Below are positions 7,076-18,194 of a stretch of 64,000 bases of DNA, one piece after another (within the stretch, counting starts at the first letter, position 1; each line of letters begins with the position of its first letter). The stretch is from Microvirga sp. VF16. Lineage in GTDB: Bacteria > Pseudomonadota > Alphaproteobacteria > Rhizobiales > Beijerinckiaceae. A program made the position numbers and the translations under genes. The DNA lies in contig NZ_CP069354.1 in NCBI RefSeq assembly GCF_016864375.1, positions 3,011,501 to 3,075,500 on the forward strand, written 5' to 3'. Under the pieces are notes generated by a model. It saw only the letters and a list, made by a program, of their open reading frames with translations, did not search any database and had not been told where the DNA came from.

Positions 7076-8515
7076 TCAGATATGGATCACGCGGTCATAG
7101 GCATCCAGCACGCTCTCGTGCATGGTCTCGGACAGCGTCGGATGCGGGAAGACGGCGTGGATCAGCTCTTCTTCCGTGGTCTCCAGATTCATGGCGATCA
7201 CGAAGCCCTGGATCAGCTCGGTCACTTCCGCCCCGACCATGTGGGCACCCAGCAACTGGCCGGTCTTCTTGTCGAAGATCGTCTTCACGAGACCCTCGGG
7301 CTCGCCGAGCGCAATGGCCTTGCCGTTGCCGATGAAGGGGAAGCGGCCGATGCGGATGTCGTAGCCCTGCTCCTTCGCCTTGGCCTCGGTGAGTCCGACG
7401 GAGGCGACCTGGGGATTGCAATAGGTGCAGCCCGGGATCTTCGCCTTGTCCATGGCGTGCGTGTGCAGGCCCTTGATGGTCTCGACGCAGATCACGCCCT
7501 CGTGCTCGGCCTTGTGCGCCAGCATGGGTGGGCCGGCCACGTCGCCGATGGCATAGATGCCCGGCACGTTGGTGCGGCCGACGCCATCTGTCACGATGGT
7601 GCCGCGGTCGATCTTCACCCCGAGCTTCTCGAGGCCGAGATTCTCGATGTTGCCGACGACGCCGACCGCCGAGATCATGCGCTCGGCGGTGATCGTCTGC
7701 GTGCCGCCCTTGCCGTCATCGATGGTGGCGGTGACGGAGTTCGCACCCTTCTCTACCTTCGTGACCTTGGCGCCCGAAAGAATCTTCATGCCCTGCTTCT
7801 CGAAGCGCTTGCGGGCATGAGCGGCAATCTCCGCATCCTCGACGGGGAGAATCTGCGGCAGCACCTCGACCACGGTCACCTCCGCACCCATGGTGCGGTA
7901 GAAGGAGGCGAACTCGATGCCGATGGCGCCGGAGCCCATGACGATGAGCGACTTCGGCATGGAAGGCGGCACCATGGCCTCGAAATAGGTCCAGATCAGC
8001 TTGCCGTCCGGCTCGATGCCGGGCAGCACGCGCGGACGCGCGCCGGTGGCGATGATGATGTTCTTGGCCTGGTAGGTGCCGGGCTCCAGCACGCCCTTCG
8101 GCACCGGGTTCTGCGGCTGCATGGCGGCCTTCTTCGGCGCCGTGACGACAACCTCGCCGGGCTTGGAGATGCTCGCCTCGCCCCAGATCACATCGACCTT
8201 GTTCTTCTTGAGCAGCATGCCGACGCCGCCGTTGAGACGGCCCGACACGCCGCGGGAGCGGTTGACGATGGCGGCAGCATCGAAGCCGATGCCCTGCGCC
8301 GACAGGCCGTAATCCTTGGCGTGCTCCATGTAGTGGTAGATCTCGGCCGAGCGCAGCAGCGCCTTGGTCGGAATGCAGCCCCAGTTGAGGCAGATGCCGC
8401 CGAGATGCTCGCGCTCCACGACCGCGGTCTTGAACCCGAGCTGCGCCGCACGGATCGCGGCCACATAGCCCCCCGGCCCGCCGCCGATGACGATGATGTC
8501 GTATTGGTTTGCCAT
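7076..8515 (-). CDS. lpdA: Dihydrolipoyl dehydrogenase (E3)
   Basis: A 479-aa flavoprotein that reoxidises dihydrolipoyl groups of the 2-oxo acid dehydrogenase complexes with NAD+. FAD-binding GGGPGGYVAA is at the N-terminus. The redox disulfide is in GGICLNWGCIPTK (Cys42/Cys47). The NAD-binding segment is VMGSGAIGIEFASFY, and the C-terminal interface has HPTLSE. Start at ATG 8515 (MANQYD), matching family N-termini; an in-frame ATG at 8533 falls inside a REP hairpin. It is the last gene of the pdh operon, separated from pdhC by a REP pair, so it probably serves this complex, although E3 is often shared. Confidence 0.97.
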   Translation of the reverse strand: MANQYDIIVIGGGPGGYVAAIRAAQLGFKTAVVEREHLGGICLNWGCIPTKALLRSAEIYHYMEHAKDYGLSAQGIGFDAAAIVNRSRGVSGRLNGGVGMLLKKNKVDVIWGEASISKPGEVVVTAPKKAAMQPQNPVPKGVLEPGTYQAKNIIIATGARPRVLPGIEPDGKLIWTYFEAMVPPSMPKSLIVMGSGAIGIEFASFYRTMGAEVTVVEVLPQILPVEDAEIAAHARKRFEKQGMKILSGAKVTKVEKGANSVTATIDDGKGGTQTITAERMISAVGVVGNIENLGLEKLGVKIDRGTIVTDGVGRTNVPGIYAIGDVAGPPMLAHKAEHEGVICVETIKGLHTHAMDKAKIPGCTYCNPQVASVGLTEAKAKEQGYDIRIGRFPFIGNGKAIALGEPEGLVKTIFDKKTGQLLGAHMVGAEVTELIQGFVIAMNLETTEEELIHAVFPHPTLSETMHESVLDAYDRVIHI

Positions 8516-8528
8516 GGTGTTCCTACTC

Positions 8529-8629
8529 GTCATCCCGGCAGAGCAGAGCGAGAGCCGGGATCGCTATCAGGATAAGGCGCTATTCTTGTCATACGATCCC
8601 GGGTTCTGCTGCGCAGCCCCGGGATGACG
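8529..8629. repeat. REP-like palindrome pair between pdhC and lpd
   Basis: Two hairpins, 8532-8561 and 8596-8625, are bounded by CGTCATCCC and GGGATGACG. It matches the family at 577-789. Located inside the operon, it could act as an mRNA-processing or stability element. Confidence 0.8.
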
Positions 8630-8637
8630 TGTTGGTA

Positions 8638-10005
8638 CTAAACCAGCATCCCCATCGGGTTCTCGATGAGCTGCTTGAAGGCGGCCAGGAGTTCGGCACC
8701 GAGCGCGCCGTCGACCACGCGGTGATCGCAGGAGAGCGTCACGGTCATGGCCTGGACGACGGCAGGAGCGCCGTTCTTCACCACGACCCGCTGCTCGCCG
8801 GCACCGACCGCGAGGATCGTACCCTGAGGCGGGTTGATGACGGCCTGGAAATTCTTGATGCCGAACATGCCGAGATTTGACACTGCCGTGGAGCCGCCCT
8901 GGTATTCCTCGGGCTTGAGGCGACGCGTGCGGGCGCGGCCTGCCATATCCTTCACCTCCGCCGAGATCGCTGTGAGCGTCTTGGTCTCGGCCTTGCGGAC
9001 GACCGGGGTGAACAGGCCACCCTCGATGGCGACCGCCACGCCCACATCCGAATGCTTCATCTTCAGGATGCGATCCTCGGCCCAGACCGCATTGGCGGCC
9101 GGCACGCGCTGGAGCGCGATGGCGAGCGCCTTGATGACGAAGTCATTGACCGAGAGCTTGTAGGCGGGCTTTCCGTCCTTGTCCTTAGCCGCCGCGTTGT
9201 TGATCTGCTCGCGCAGCGCCATGAGCGCGTCGAGCTCGCAATCCAGCGACAGGTAGAAATGCGGCACCGTCTGCTTCGACTCGACGAGGCGCTTGGCGAT
9301 GGTCTTGCGCATGCCGTCGAGAGGCACTTCCTCGTAGGTGCCGGCCTCGAACATGGCCTTGACCTGATCGGCGCCCATGCTCGGTGCGAGTTGCGGAGCC
9401 GCGGGCTTCGCAGCCGGCGCAGGAGCCGCCGCTGCAGCGGGAGCAGGCTTTGCGCCACCACTCTGGAGCGCAGCGCGCACGTCCTTCTCGACGATACGGC
9501 CTTGCGGACCGGAGCCCCGGATCGATGCGATGTCGACGCCCGCTTCCTTCGCGATCCGCTTGGCGAGCGGCGAGGCGAAGACGCGGTTACCGGCAGCCTG
9601 CCCCGCCCCGTTTGGCTTTGCGGCGGCGGGAGCGGGAGCACTCGGAGCTGGCGCAGCCTGCGGCTGAGGCGCAGCAGCGGGAGCCGGTGCGGCTTCAGCC
9701 TTCGGCGCTGCGGCCGGAGCGGCACCGCCTGCGGCAGGAGCCGTGATGCTCTTCGGGTCCTCGCCCTCGCCTGCGATCAGCGCGATGAGCTGGTTGACGG
9801 GCACATCGGCCGTGCCCTCGGGAACGACGATCCTGGCGAGGATGCCTTCATCGACGGCTTCCACTTCCATGGTGGCCTTGTCGGTTTCGATCTCGGCGAT
9901 CACATCGCCGGATTTCACCGTGTCGCCTTCCTTCTTCAGCCACTTGGCAAGGTTGCCCTTTTCCATGGTGGGAGACAGGGCGGGCATCAGGATATTGATG
10001 GGCAT
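8638..10005 (-). CDS. pdhC: Pyruvate dehydrogenase E2, dihydrolipoamide acetyltransferase
   Basis: 455 aa. Residues 1-80 form a single lipoyl domain (lysine in [15 protein letters not shown]). A long Ala/Pro linker follows. A peripheral subunit-binding domain is at about residues 145-185 (VFASPLAKRIAKEAGVD...GPQGRIVEKDVRAAL). The catalytic acyltransferase domain extends to the end with SCDHRVVDGALGAELL, whose His and Asp are the active-site residues. It transfers acetyl groups to CoA, forming acetyl-CoA. It lies downstream of pdhB and the DUF5076 gene; the spacing to the latter is 29 bp. Its lipoyl group depends on lipA at the left edge of the window. Confidence 0.97.
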   Translation of the reverse strand: MPINILMPALSPTMEKGNLAKWLKKEGDTVKSGDVIAEIETDKATMEVEAVDEGILARIVVPEGTADVPVNQLIALIAGEGEDPKSITAPAAGGAAPAAAPKAEAAPAPAAAPQPQAAPAPSAPAPAAAKPNGAGQAAGNRVFASPLAKRIAKEAGVDIASIRGSGPQGRIVEKDVRAALQSGGAKPAPAAAAAPAPAAKPAAPQLAPSMGADQVKAMFEAGTYEEVPLDGMRKTIAKRLVESKQTVPHFYLSLDCELDALMALREQINNAAAKDKDGKPAYKLSVNDFVIKALAIALQRVPAANAVWAEDRILKMKHSDVGVAVAIEGGLFTPVVRKAETKTLTAISAEVKDMAGRARTRRLKPEEYQGGSTAVSNLGMFGIKNFQAVINPPQGTILAVGAGEQRVVVKNGAPAVVQAMTVTLSCDHRVVDGALGAELLAAFKQLIENPMGMLV

Positions 10006-10034
10006 GGCGTTGATAGATCCTGATCTGGAAAGGA

Positions 10035-10331
10035 TTAGTTTATGGCCTGCGTCGAGCCTGGATCGCTCGGATTATCCAGCTCGGCCTGAATGCCGGCGGT
10101 GATCTCGGCGAGAGCCTCCTCCTCGGAGAACTCCGTTTCCATGGCATAGACGCGCGCGGCGTGACGGGCGAGATCCACGAGGAGCACGCCCCAGGTGAAC
10201 GGATCGTCGAAGGCGCGGCGAAGCGCGATGCTTACCGCTCCATCGACCACCGAAGCCCTCAGGATCTCGACGCCGCCCTTTTCGAGGGCGTCGGGTGGAA
10301 CATTGAGGGCTTCGAATTTCCGTTCAGCCAT
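10035..10331 (-). CDS. DUF5076-family protein embedded in the pdh operon
   Basis: A 98-aa protein starting MAERKFEALNVPPDAL at ATG 10331 and lying only 4 bp downstream of pdhB. Visible features are GGVEILRASVVDGAVSIALRRAFDDPFTWGVLLVDLARHAARVYA and an acidic C-terminal segment with no cysteines or membrane segment. From memory it resembles the small alphaproteobacterial DUF5076 family, whose function is not established. Its fixed place between the E1 beta and E2 genes suggests a role linked to assembly or control of the pyruvate dehydrogenase complex, but that is inference. Confidence 0.8.
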   Translation of the reverse strand: MAERKFEALNVPPDALEKGGVEILRASVVDGAVSIALRRAFDDPFTWGVLLVDLARHAARVYAMETEFSEEEALAEITAGIQAELDNPSDPGSTQAIN

Positions 10332-10335
10332 GATG

Positions 10336-11787
10336 TCACCTGTAGCAAACGGCCTTCGCCGCCTGCACCACTTCGGCCACCGACGGAAGCGCGAGTTTCT
10401 CGAGGTTTGCCGCATACGGCATGGGCACGTCCTTGCCGGTGACGCGGATCACGGGAGCGTCGAGATAATCGAACGCGTTCTCCATGATGCGCATGGCGAT
10501 CTCGGAGCCGACGCCCGATTGCGGATAGCCTTCCTCCACCGTGACGCAGCGGCCGGTCTTCATGACCGAGGCGACGATGGTGTCGGTGTCCATCGGACGG
10601 ATCGTGCGCAGGTCGATGACCTCGGCTTCGATGCCTTCCTTCGCCAGTTCCTCCGCGGCCTTGAGCGCATAGGTCATGCCGATGGAGAAAGACACGATGG
10701 TGACATCCTTGCCCTGGCGATGGATGCGCGCCTTGCCGATCGGCACCGTGAAGTCATCGAGCTTCGGCACCGGGAACGATTGGCCGTAAAGGATCTCGTT
10801 CTCCAGGAAGACGACCGGGTTCGAATCGCGGATGGCGCTCTTGAGGAGTCCCTTGGCGTCGGAAGCCGTGTAAGGCGACACGACCTTGAGGCCCGGGATC
10901 TGCGAGTACCAAGCTGCGAAATCCTGGCTGTGCTGCGCGCCCACGCGGGCGGCCGCGCCGTTCGGGCCGCGGAACACGATCGGCGCACCGAGCTGGCCGC
11001 CGGACATATACAGGGTCTTGGCGGCCGAGTTGATGATCTGGTCGATCGCCTGCATGGCGAAGTTGAAGGTCATGAACTCGACGACCGGACGCAGACCCGT
11101 GAACGCCGCACCGACGCCGACGCCGGCGAAACCGTGCTCGGTGATCGGCGTGTCGATCACGCGCTTCGGGCCGAATTCCTGCAGCAGGCCCTGGGTGACC
11201 TTATAGGCGCCCTGGTATTCGGCGACTTCCTCACCCATCACAAAGACCTTGTCATCCTTGCGCATTTCCTCGGCCATGGCATCGCGAAGAGCTTCGCGGA
11301 CGGTCATGGAGACCATCTCGGTGCCTTCCGGGATCTCCGCCATGGCGTCGTGCGCGGTGCGGGTCTGGATCACGTAAGGAGCAGCTGGCTCCGCCACCGG
11401 CTTTGCGTCCGTGCCCGGAATCGAGTCGGGCGATGGTCGGTCGGCCATGCCTTCGCGCTGCATGTCGGGCGTCGGGGCGGCTTGAGCCTCCTGCGCCGGA
11501 GCAGCAGGTGCCTTCGCCGACGCAGCGGCGGCGGAGACATCCTCACCTTCGCCCGCAAGAATTGCGATGGGAGTGTTCACAGCGACATTGTCGGTGCCGT
11601 CGGAAACCAGGATCTTGGCGAGGACGCCTTCGTCGATCGCCTCGACCTCCATGGTCGCCTTATCGGTCTCGATTTCGGCCAGCACGTCACCGGGCTTGAC
11701 CTGATCGCCTTCTTTTTTCAGCCACTTGGCCAGTTTGCCCTGCTCCATGGTGGGAGAAAGGGCAGGCATGAGAATATCGATCGCCAT
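10336..11787 (-). CDS. pdhB: Pyruvate dehydrogenase E1 component, beta subunit, with N-terminal lipoyl domain
   Basis: 483 aa. Residues 1-80 are a complete lipoyl domain ([20 protein letters not shown], with the lipoyl lysine in [15 protein letters not shown]). A roughly 75-residue flexible linker follows. From about residue 155 the transketolase-type beta subunit begins ([41 protein letters not shown] split across the region). The E1 beta lipoyl domain is known in several alphaproteobacteria and gives the complex extra swinging arms. It pairs with PdhA for thiamin-diphosphate-dependent decarboxylation of pyruvate. It lies 63 bp after pdhA. Confidence 0.97.
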   Translation of the reverse strand: MAIDILMPALSPTMEQGKLAKWLKKEGDQVKPGDVLAEIETDKATMEVEAIDEGVLAKILVSDGTDNVAVNTPIAILAGEGEDVSAAAASAKAPAAPAQEAQAAPTPDMQREGMADRPSPDSIPGTDAKPVAEPAAPYVIQTRTAHDAMAEIPEGTEMVSMTVREALRDAMAEEMRKDDKVFVMGEEVAEYQGAYKVTQGLLQEFGPKRVIDTPITEHGFAGVGVGAAFTGLRPVVEFMTFNFAMQAIDQIINSAAKTLYMSGGQLGAPIVFRGPNGAAARVGAQHSQDFAAWYSQIPGLKVVSPYTASDAKGLLKSAIRDSNPVVFLENEILYGQSFPVPKLDDFTVPIGKARIHRQGKDVTIVSFSIGMTYALKAAEELAKEGIEAEVIDLRTIRPMDTDTIVASVMKTGRCVTVEEGYPQSGVGSEIAMRIMENAFDYLDAPVIRVTGKDVPMPYAANLEKLALPSVAEVVQAAKAVCYR

Positions 11788-11850
11788 TAAAAGACTCGTT
11801 TCGATTGTCGCAGCGGCGAGATTCGGGGGAAAGCGACGCTAACGCGCCGC

Positions 11851-12912
11851 TTACAGAAGGATATCTGTGTAGAGCTCGGACGGATCGGGCTCGGGATCGT
11901 GCGTGGCGAACTCGGCCGCCTCGTTGACGATCTCGCGCACCTTGCTGTCGATGGCCTTCAGCTCGTCCTCCGACAGCTTCCAGGTCTCCAGCAGACGACG
12001 GCGCACCTGCTCGATCGGATCGTACTCTTCGCGCATGCGGGTCACTTCGTCCTTCGTGCGATACTTCGCCGGATCGGACATCGAGTGGCCGCGGTAGCGG
12101 TAGGTCTGCATCTCGAGGATATACGGGCCCTTGCCGGAGCGGGCATGCTCGATGGCGCGCCGACCGGCGGCATAGACCGCGCGAACGTCCATGCCGTCCA
12201 CCTGCTCGCCCGGAATGCCGAAGGACAAACCACGCTTCGAGAAATCGGTCTGCGCGGAAGCGCGCGTGACGGCCGTGCCCATGGCATAGCGGTTGTTCTC
12301 GATCACGTAGACAACCGGCAGCTTCCAGAGCGCTGCCATGTTAAAGCTCTCGTAGACCTGGCCCTGGTTGGCCGCGCCGTCACCGAAATAGGTCAGGCAG
12401 ACATTGCCGTTGTCGCGATAGTGGTTCGCGAAGGCGATGCCGGTGCCGAGCGACACCTGCGCGCCGACGATGCCGTGGCCGCCATAGAAATGCTTCTCCT
12501 TGGAGAACATGTGCATGGAGCCGCCCTTGCCCTTCGACAGACCGCCGCGGCGTCCCGTCAATTCGGCCATGACACCCTTCGCATCCATGCCGCAGGCGAG
12601 CATGTGGCCGTGATCGCGATAACCGGTGATCACCTGGTCGCCGTCTTTCGTCGCCATCTGCATGCCGACGACGACAGCCTCCTGGCCGATATAGAGGTGA
12701 CAGAAACCGCCGATCAGGCCCATGCCGTACATCTGGCCGGACTTCTCCTCGAAGCGCCGGATCAGAAGCATGTCGTAATAGGCCGACTGGTCCTGGTTCT
12801 TGTCGAATTGTGGGGTGTTGGGGGCAGCTCCGCGGTTGGAGCCTTTGCTGGAAGTAGTCTTGTTAGCCGTGCCTACACCGGCACGGCCCGCCTTGCGGGC
12901 AGCAACAGCCAT
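11851..12912 (-). CDS. pdhA: Pyruvate dehydrogenase E1 component, alpha subunit
   Basis: 353 aa, start ATG 12912 (MAVAARKAGRAG), preceded by GGAGGA at a good distance; the in-frame extension to 12999 lacks a binding site. A basic, low-complexity N-terminal tail of about 40 residues precedes the E1 alpha domain. The thiamin-diphosphate motif GDGAANQGQVYESFNMAALW...VIENN is intact, and the phosphorylation-loop-like RYRGHSMSDPAKYR is present. It catalyses decarboxylation of pyruvate together with PdhB. First pdh gene of the operon, downstream of ftsB by 172 bp. Confidence 0.97.
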   Translation of the reverse strand: MAVAARKAGRAGVGTANKTTSSKGSNRGAAPNTPQFDKNQDQSAYYDMLLIRRFEEKSGQMYGMGLIGGFCHLYIGQEAVVVGMQMATKDGDQVITGYRDHGHMLACGMDAKGVMAELTGRRGGLSKGKGGSMHMFSKEKHFYGGHGIVGAQVSLGTGIAFANHYRDNGNVCLTYFGDGAANQGQVYESFNMAALWKLPVVYVIENNRYAMGTAVTRASAQTDFSKRGLSFGIPGEQVDGMDVRAVYAAGRRAIEHARSGKGPYILEMQTYRYRGHSMSDPAKYRTKDEVTRMREEYDPIEQVRRRLLETWKLSEDELKAIDSKVREIVNEAAEFATHDPEPDPSELYTDILL

Positions 12913-13084
12913 CGGGTCCTCCGAAGGGTTTCCTCGACGAAAGTTGTAGCGCAGTCGGAATCGGAAATCGAGAGCCCCAAAAGGTGTTTTGCGCTGCACA
13001 ACAAAACGCGCAAGCCAATGAAAAATCTTCGTTATTTTCGATCAACTGAAATTCAGTTAAGCAGAACTTTTAAGTTATTGTTAA

Positions 13085-13399
13085 TTATGGTCCCGTGATG
13101 ATCACGAGGTCGTTCCGGTGCACACGTCCTAACATTACACGCGCTCTTTCTTCGAGCAGATCGCGGTCGATCTGATCGCTCCGAAGCAGCGCGATGCGAC
13201 GCTCCCAATCGGAGCGCTGTGTCTTTAAACCGTCGAGCTCCGCGGAAAGTTCGGCGACCTGCGCTTCATACTTTTGTTGGGCCTCGATACCGCGCGCTCC
13301 GCTGTGTGCATGATGCACGAAGTATGCAGCGACAGCCGCGGAGATGCTGTAGAGCACCAGCGGAATCAGAAATCGTCGTGCGCGTCTGCGGATTACCAT
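13085..13399 (-). CDS. ftsB: Cell-division septum protein FtsB/DivIC
   Basis: 104 aa, bitopic: a basic N-terminus (MVIRRRARRF), one membrane segment at about residues 10-30 (LIPLVLYSISAAVAAYFV), then a periplasmic coiled coil (EAQQKYEAQVAELSAELDGLKTQRSDWERRIALL) and the conserved tail DLLEERARVMLG. FtsB joins FtsL and FtsQ in the divisome. Its position between eno and pdhA is the usual one in Hyphomicrobiales and supports the call despite low primary conservation. Confidence 0.9.
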   Translation of the reverse strand: MVIRRRARRFLIPLVLYSISAAVAAYFVHHAHSGARGIEAQQKYEAQVAELSAELDGLKTQRSDWERRIALLRSDQIDRDLLEERARVMLGRVHRNDLVIITGP

Positions 13400-13471
13400 G
13401 GGACTGAGTCTTACAGCGACATGGTTAAGGAGCCGTTAGAAGTTGCGTGCCCCTCTGAAACCCTCAACGTC

Positions 13472-13554
13472 ATCCCCGGACTTGTTCCGGGGATCCACGC
13501 CCAAAGCAACGTTGCGGTTCCGAAGACGTGGATGGCCGCAACGAGTGCGGCCAT
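13472..13554. repeat. REP-like palindrome pair between ftsB and eno
   Basis: Hairpins ATCCCCGGA/TCCGGGGAT (13472-13494) and ATGGCCGCA/TGCGGCCAT (13532-13554), related to the dispersed 'gtcatccc' family. Confidence 0.75.
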
Positions 13555-13573
13555 GACGATGAGCAGAAAAGAA

Positions 13574-13595
13574 AAAGCCGCCTCGCGGCGGCTTT
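13574..13595 (-). terminator. Terminator of eno
   Basis: Stem AAAGCCGCC/GGCGGCTTT with loop TCGC, followed on the minus strand by TTCTTTTC. It lies 25 bp beyond the eno stop codon, so ftsB-pdh transcription probably needs its own promoter or read-through. Confidence 0.8.
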
Positions 13596-13620
13596 CTCGG
13601 TACATCGATATAACTCGAAT

Positions 13621-14967
<1,347 letters not shown>

Positions 14968-15051
14968 TCATGAATTGGCTTATTGACCGAAATGCCCATG
15001 TGAGCAAGGACGGCAAGAGCTTTCCCTTTATCAATCCAAGGTCAATTCCAG

Positions 15052-15501
15052 ATGACGGAAACCACCCTCCAGCTCGGCCACGTCAGTGCCCAGCCCCAAT
15101 CCCCCGAGGAAGCGCAGCTCGACCGGGTGCCGAACCCGCATCAGGATACGGACTACCTCGCCCGCTTCACGGTGCCGGAATTCACGTCCCTCTGCCCGGT
15201 CACGGGCCAGCCGGATTTCGCGATTCTGGTAATCGATTACGTACCAGGTCCCTGGCTCGTCGAGTCGAAATCGCTCAAGCTCTATATGCACAGCTTCCGC
15301 AACCACGGCGCCTTCCACGAGGATTGCACGGTCGCCATCGGCAAGCGGCTCGCAGATCTGCTCGAGCCGCGCTACCTGCGGATCGGCGGCTACTGGTACC
15401 CGCGGGGCGGCATCCCCATCGACGTGTTCTGGCAGACGGGCGAGCTGCCGAAGAACCTGTGGCTGCCCGACCAGGGCGTAGCGCCCTACCGCGCCCGTTG
15501 A
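15052..15501 (+). CDS. queF: NADPH-dependent 7-cyano-7-deazaguanine (preQ0) reductase QueF
   Basis: 149 aa, the short unimodular form. It reduces preQ0 to preQ1 in queuosine tRNA-modification synthesis. The active-site cysteine is in [14 protein letters not shown], the family motif [21 protein letters not shown] follows, and the C-terminus has [21 protein letters not shown]. No preQ1 riboswitch was apparent in the upstream 147 bp. Its 3' end overlaps the convergent MFS gene by 16 bp. Confidence 0.97.
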   Translation: MTETTLQLGHVSAQPQSPEEAQLDRVPNPHQDTDYLARFTVPEFTSLCPVTGQPDFAILVIDYVPGPWLVESKSLKLYMHSFRNHGAFHEDCTVAIGKRLADLLEPRYLRIGGYWYPRGGIPIDVFWQTGELPKNLWLPDQGVAPYRAR

Positions 15502-16655
15502 GCCGCAGGCTTGGTCAGGACGTACGAAGCGGTCAGACCGACGCCAACGATGATCAGGGCGGCGATTCCCGTCGCTCCGGTCAGCCCGATGTTGCGCAGG
15601 CCGAAACCCATGAGGACGACGCCGAGCGCCTGACCGCAGAAGAACGAGAAGGCATGGAGCGCGACCGCCGAGGCGCGCGCGTTGGGCGCCACTTCCGTAA
15701 CCTGGGCCTGGAAGGTGTTGTGGAGCATGTAGAAGCCCAGCCCCATCAGCAGAAGGGCGAATGCATCGAGCTTCCAGTCGCCGCCGAGACCCAGAACGAC
15801 GAGCGCAGCCCCGGCAAAGAAGCCGCCGCCCATGAGGATTTTGCCGATGCCGAGGCGCCCCAGCATCCAGGTGACGAGGGCCGAATAGATCAGGCCACCG
15901 ATGGCAAAGCCGCCGATGGCGAAGCCGGCCTCCGCAGCCCCGCCCCCACCGCGCTCCTCAAGCAGTGGCGCGATATAGGGAAAGATACCGAAGATCGCGA
16001 TGGCTTCGACGAAGACGGAGCCGAAGAGGAACAAGGCGCGCGGGTTGGAGAGAATATCCCGGTAGCGCAGGATGGCCGTGCGCGGATCGAATTGGCCGCC
16101 TGGCAACGCGCCTCTGAAGCCGATGACTGTCGCGGCAAGCGCCAATGCCATCATGAAGGAGGAAAGCCCGAACACCCCTCGCCAGCCGATCAGCTCCGCC
16201 AGAAGCCCGGCGAAAGACGATCCGGCGAGCTGGCCGATGATGACAGCAACGAGATAGCGGCTCAGCGCGATTTGGCGTCGGGCCATCTCGACCCGGTCGC
16301 CGATCAGTGCGATCGAGAGCGGCACCGCGCCGCCTGCGGCCGCGCCGGCGACGATGCGGAGGGTGAACAGCGTTTCCACGTTCGGCGCGAAGATGGAGCC
16401 GGCCAGAGCCAGAAAGAGCAGCGCCAGCGCCACCTTCATGACGCGCTCCTTTCCGAGCGCGTCGCCGATAGGTCCCAGCACCGGCTGGATGAAGGCATAG
16501 GGCAGCGCGAAAGCAGCCGAGAGAAGCGCGATGGTCTGCGGCGTGGAGCTTAAGTCCCGGGCAATGACCCCGACCATCGGTTCGACCGCGCGGCCGGAGA
16601 AGGTGCTCGCGAAGCCGCTGGTGGCGAGGATCAGGATCAGGTTGCGGGAGGACAT
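15486..16655 (-). CDS. MFS transporter
   Basis: 389 aa with about twelve hydrophobic helices, starting [27 protein letters not shown]. The motif between TM2 and TM3, [15 protein letters not shown], is the MFS motif A variant (G-x3-D-x2-G-[KR]-x-R/K). The substrate cannot be inferred; similarity in style to drug/arabinose-type exporters is only general. Convergent with queF (16-bp overlap). A 39-bp inverted repeat lies just upstream of its start. Confidence 0.85.
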   Translation of the reverse strand: MSSRNLILILATSGFASTFSGRAVEPMVGVIARDLSSTPQTIALLSAAFALPYAFIQPVLGPIGDALGKERVMKVALALLFLALAGSIFAPNVETLFTLRIVAGAAAGGAVPLSIALIGDRVEMARRQIALSRYLVAVIIGQLAGSSFAGLLAELIGWRGVFGLSSFMMALALAATVIGFRGALPGGQFDPRTAILRYRDILSNPRALFLFGSVFVEAIAIFGIFPYIAPLLEERGGGGAAEAGFAIGGFAIGGLIYSALVTWMLGRLGIGKILMGGGFFAGAALVVLGLGGDWKLDAFALLLMGLGFYMLHNTFQAQVTEVAPNARASAVALHAFSFFCGQALGVVLMGFGLRNIGLTGATGIAALIIVGVGLTASYVLTKPAAQRAR

Positions 16656-16670
16656 GGCATCCTAACGAAT

Positions 16671-16709
16671 GAGGCCGTGAAGGGAGCTCAGGCTCCTTAT
16701 CACGGCCTC
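16671..16709. repeat. Inverted repeat between kdsA and the MFS gene
   Basis: GAGGCCGTGA at 16671-16680 pairs with TCACGGCCTC at 16700-16709, with a second AGGGAGC/GCTCCTT pairing inside. There is no T-run on the minus strand, so it is more likely a 5' leader hairpin or operator of the MFS gene than a terminator of kdsA. Confidence 0.6.
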
Positions 16710-16769
16710 ATCTCAATACGAGGAACAGGAACGCAGACCTGACCTCCTCAAAAGGCATGGGAAACGGAA

Positions 16770-17618
16770 TTAGACCACCCTGCCCTTGGCCAGCGCATCG
16801 AAAGCCTTCAGCTGCGCCAGCAATCCCTCAAGCTCCTTCAACGGAACCATGTTGGGGCCGTCGGAAGGAGCCTTGTCCGGGTCCTGGTGCGTCTCGATGA
16901 AGACGCCGGCCACGCCGACCGCGACGGCGGCGCGGGCCAGCACCGGCACGTATTCCCGCTGGCCGCCCGAAGTGGTGCCTTTGCCGCCGGGCTGCTGCAC
17001 GGAATGAGTGGCATCGAAAATCACCGGAGCGCCGGTCTCGGCCATGATCGGCAGGGAGCGCATGTCGGAAACGAGCGTGTTGTAGCCGAAGGAGGCGCCG
17101 CGCTCGGTCAGCATCACATTGGGATTGCCCGCAGCCGTCACCTTGGCGGCGACATTCGCCATATCCCAGGGTGCGAGGAACTGGCCCTTCTTCACATTGA
17201 CCACCCGGCCCGTCTTGGCAGCCGCTACGAGCAGGTCCGTCTGGCGGCAGAGGAAGGCCGGGATCTGAAGGATATCGACCACCTCGCCGACAGGCGCGCA
17301 TTGGTCGTTCTCGTGCACATCGGTGATGACTGGCAGCCCGTACTTCTCCTTCACCTCGGCGAAGATCGTAAGGGCCTTGTCCAGCCCGAGGCCGCGGGCA
17401 CTGGAGATGGACGTCCGGTTCGCCTTGTCGAAGGAGGACTTGTAGACGAGACCCAGGCCGAGCTTCCCGGCGATCTCCTTGAGCGCGGCAGCCATTTCAA
17501 GCGCGTGGTCGCGGCTTTCCATGGCGCAGGGCCCGGCGATGATGCTGAGCGGCAGGTGATTGCCGAAGCGGACGGAGCCGGCCTCGACGACGGTTGGAGT
17601 TCGTTTGGTATCGGTCAT
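16770..17618 (-). CDS. kdsA: 3-deoxy-8-phosphooctulonate (KDO-8-P) synthase
   Basis: 282 aa, full length. It condenses phosphoenolpyruvate with arabinose-5-phosphate to give KDO-8-P for the lipopolysaccharide inner core. Conserved segments visible are [83 protein letters not shown] and [18 protein letters not shown]. The [12 protein letters not shown] residues fit KDO-8-P synthase rather than DAHP synthase. It is functionally linked to the lipid A genes at 50-54 kb. Confidence 0.97.
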   Translation of the reverse strand: MTDTKRTPTVVEAGSVRFGNHLPLSIIAGPCAMESRDHALEMAAALKEIAGKLGLGLVYKSSFDKANRTSISSARGLGLDKALTIFAEVKEKYGLPVITDVHENDQCAPVGEVVDILQIPAFLCRQTDLLVAAAKTGRVVNVKKGQFLAPWDMANVAAKVTAAGNPNVMLTERGASFGYNTLVSDMRSLPIMAETGAPVIFDATHSVQQPGGKGTTSGGQREYVPVLARAAVAVGVAGVFIETHQDPDKAPSDGPNMVPLKELEGLLAQLKAFDALAKGRVV

Positions 17619-17880
17619 GCGCCGTCTCTAGCCTTTCTCAGACGGCAAGCAAAGCGACTCCGTGCATGCCACCTCGTCACTGGACGTCGCGGTGAAGGCA
17701 GTCGGCTTGTCAGCTCTTAACCAAGGGCGACAGAGGATATTTCCTCCGACGAATTGTCGATTTACTTTAGGTCATCTTTAAAACAAGATGCTATCTACAT
17801 GGAAAGAATAAGAAATTTTACCTGCAAACATTCCTGAAGCGGATCGACAATTCACTTCGCGGCGCGTGGGGGGCGCTCTG

Positions 17881-18150
17881 ATGTCCGAACATAGCAAGAT
17901 GCAGGAGCTTGTCGCTCTCAGAACGGCACTCGGCTTTACGCAAAGCAGGATGGCGCATGAAATCGAGTTGAACCTGCGGGACTACCAATCCTTCGAATGG
18001 GGCGAGAACGAGATCCCGGACCTCTATCTCCGGGCCATTGAGCGGATCGCCATGCTCTATGCCGTTCGGCACAAGAACCCGATGCTCGTGCCACCGGCCA
18101 TGCGCGCGGAGGCCCTTCAATTCGCCAGAATGGTCGAGGCGAGTATTTAA
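17881..18150 (+). CDS. Small helix-turn-helix-like protein
   Basis: 89 aa starting MSEHSKMQELVALRTALG at ATG 17881, preceded by a G-rich stretch (GGGGGG). Residues about 8-60 resemble a divergent XRE/Cro helix-turn-helix: LRTALGFTQSRMAHEIELNLRDYQSFEWGENEIPDLYLRAIERIA. The recognition helix region is atypical (RDYQSFEWG instead of xxxSxWExG), so DNA binding is likely but unproven. The rest is helical. It sits alone on the plus strand; upstream 262 bp toward kdsA hold an AT-rich segment (about 17755-17820) that probably contains its promoter. Confidence 0.7.
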   Translation: MSEHSKMQELVALRTALGFTQSRMAHEIELNLRDYQSFEWGENEIPDLYLRAIERIAMLYAVRHKNPMLVPPAMRAEALQFARMVEASI

Positions 18151-18157
18151 AAACCAG

Positions 18158-18184
18158 AAGCCCCGGACGATTTCCCCGGGGCTT
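18158..18184. terminator. Terminator between convergent genes
   Basis: Stem AAGCCCCGG/CCGGGGCTT. On the minus strand it is followed by CTGGTTTTTAAA, so it best serves the DUF350 gene; it may also stop the plus-strand HTH gene. Confidence 0.7.
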
Positions 18185-18194
18185 GAACCCGTTC

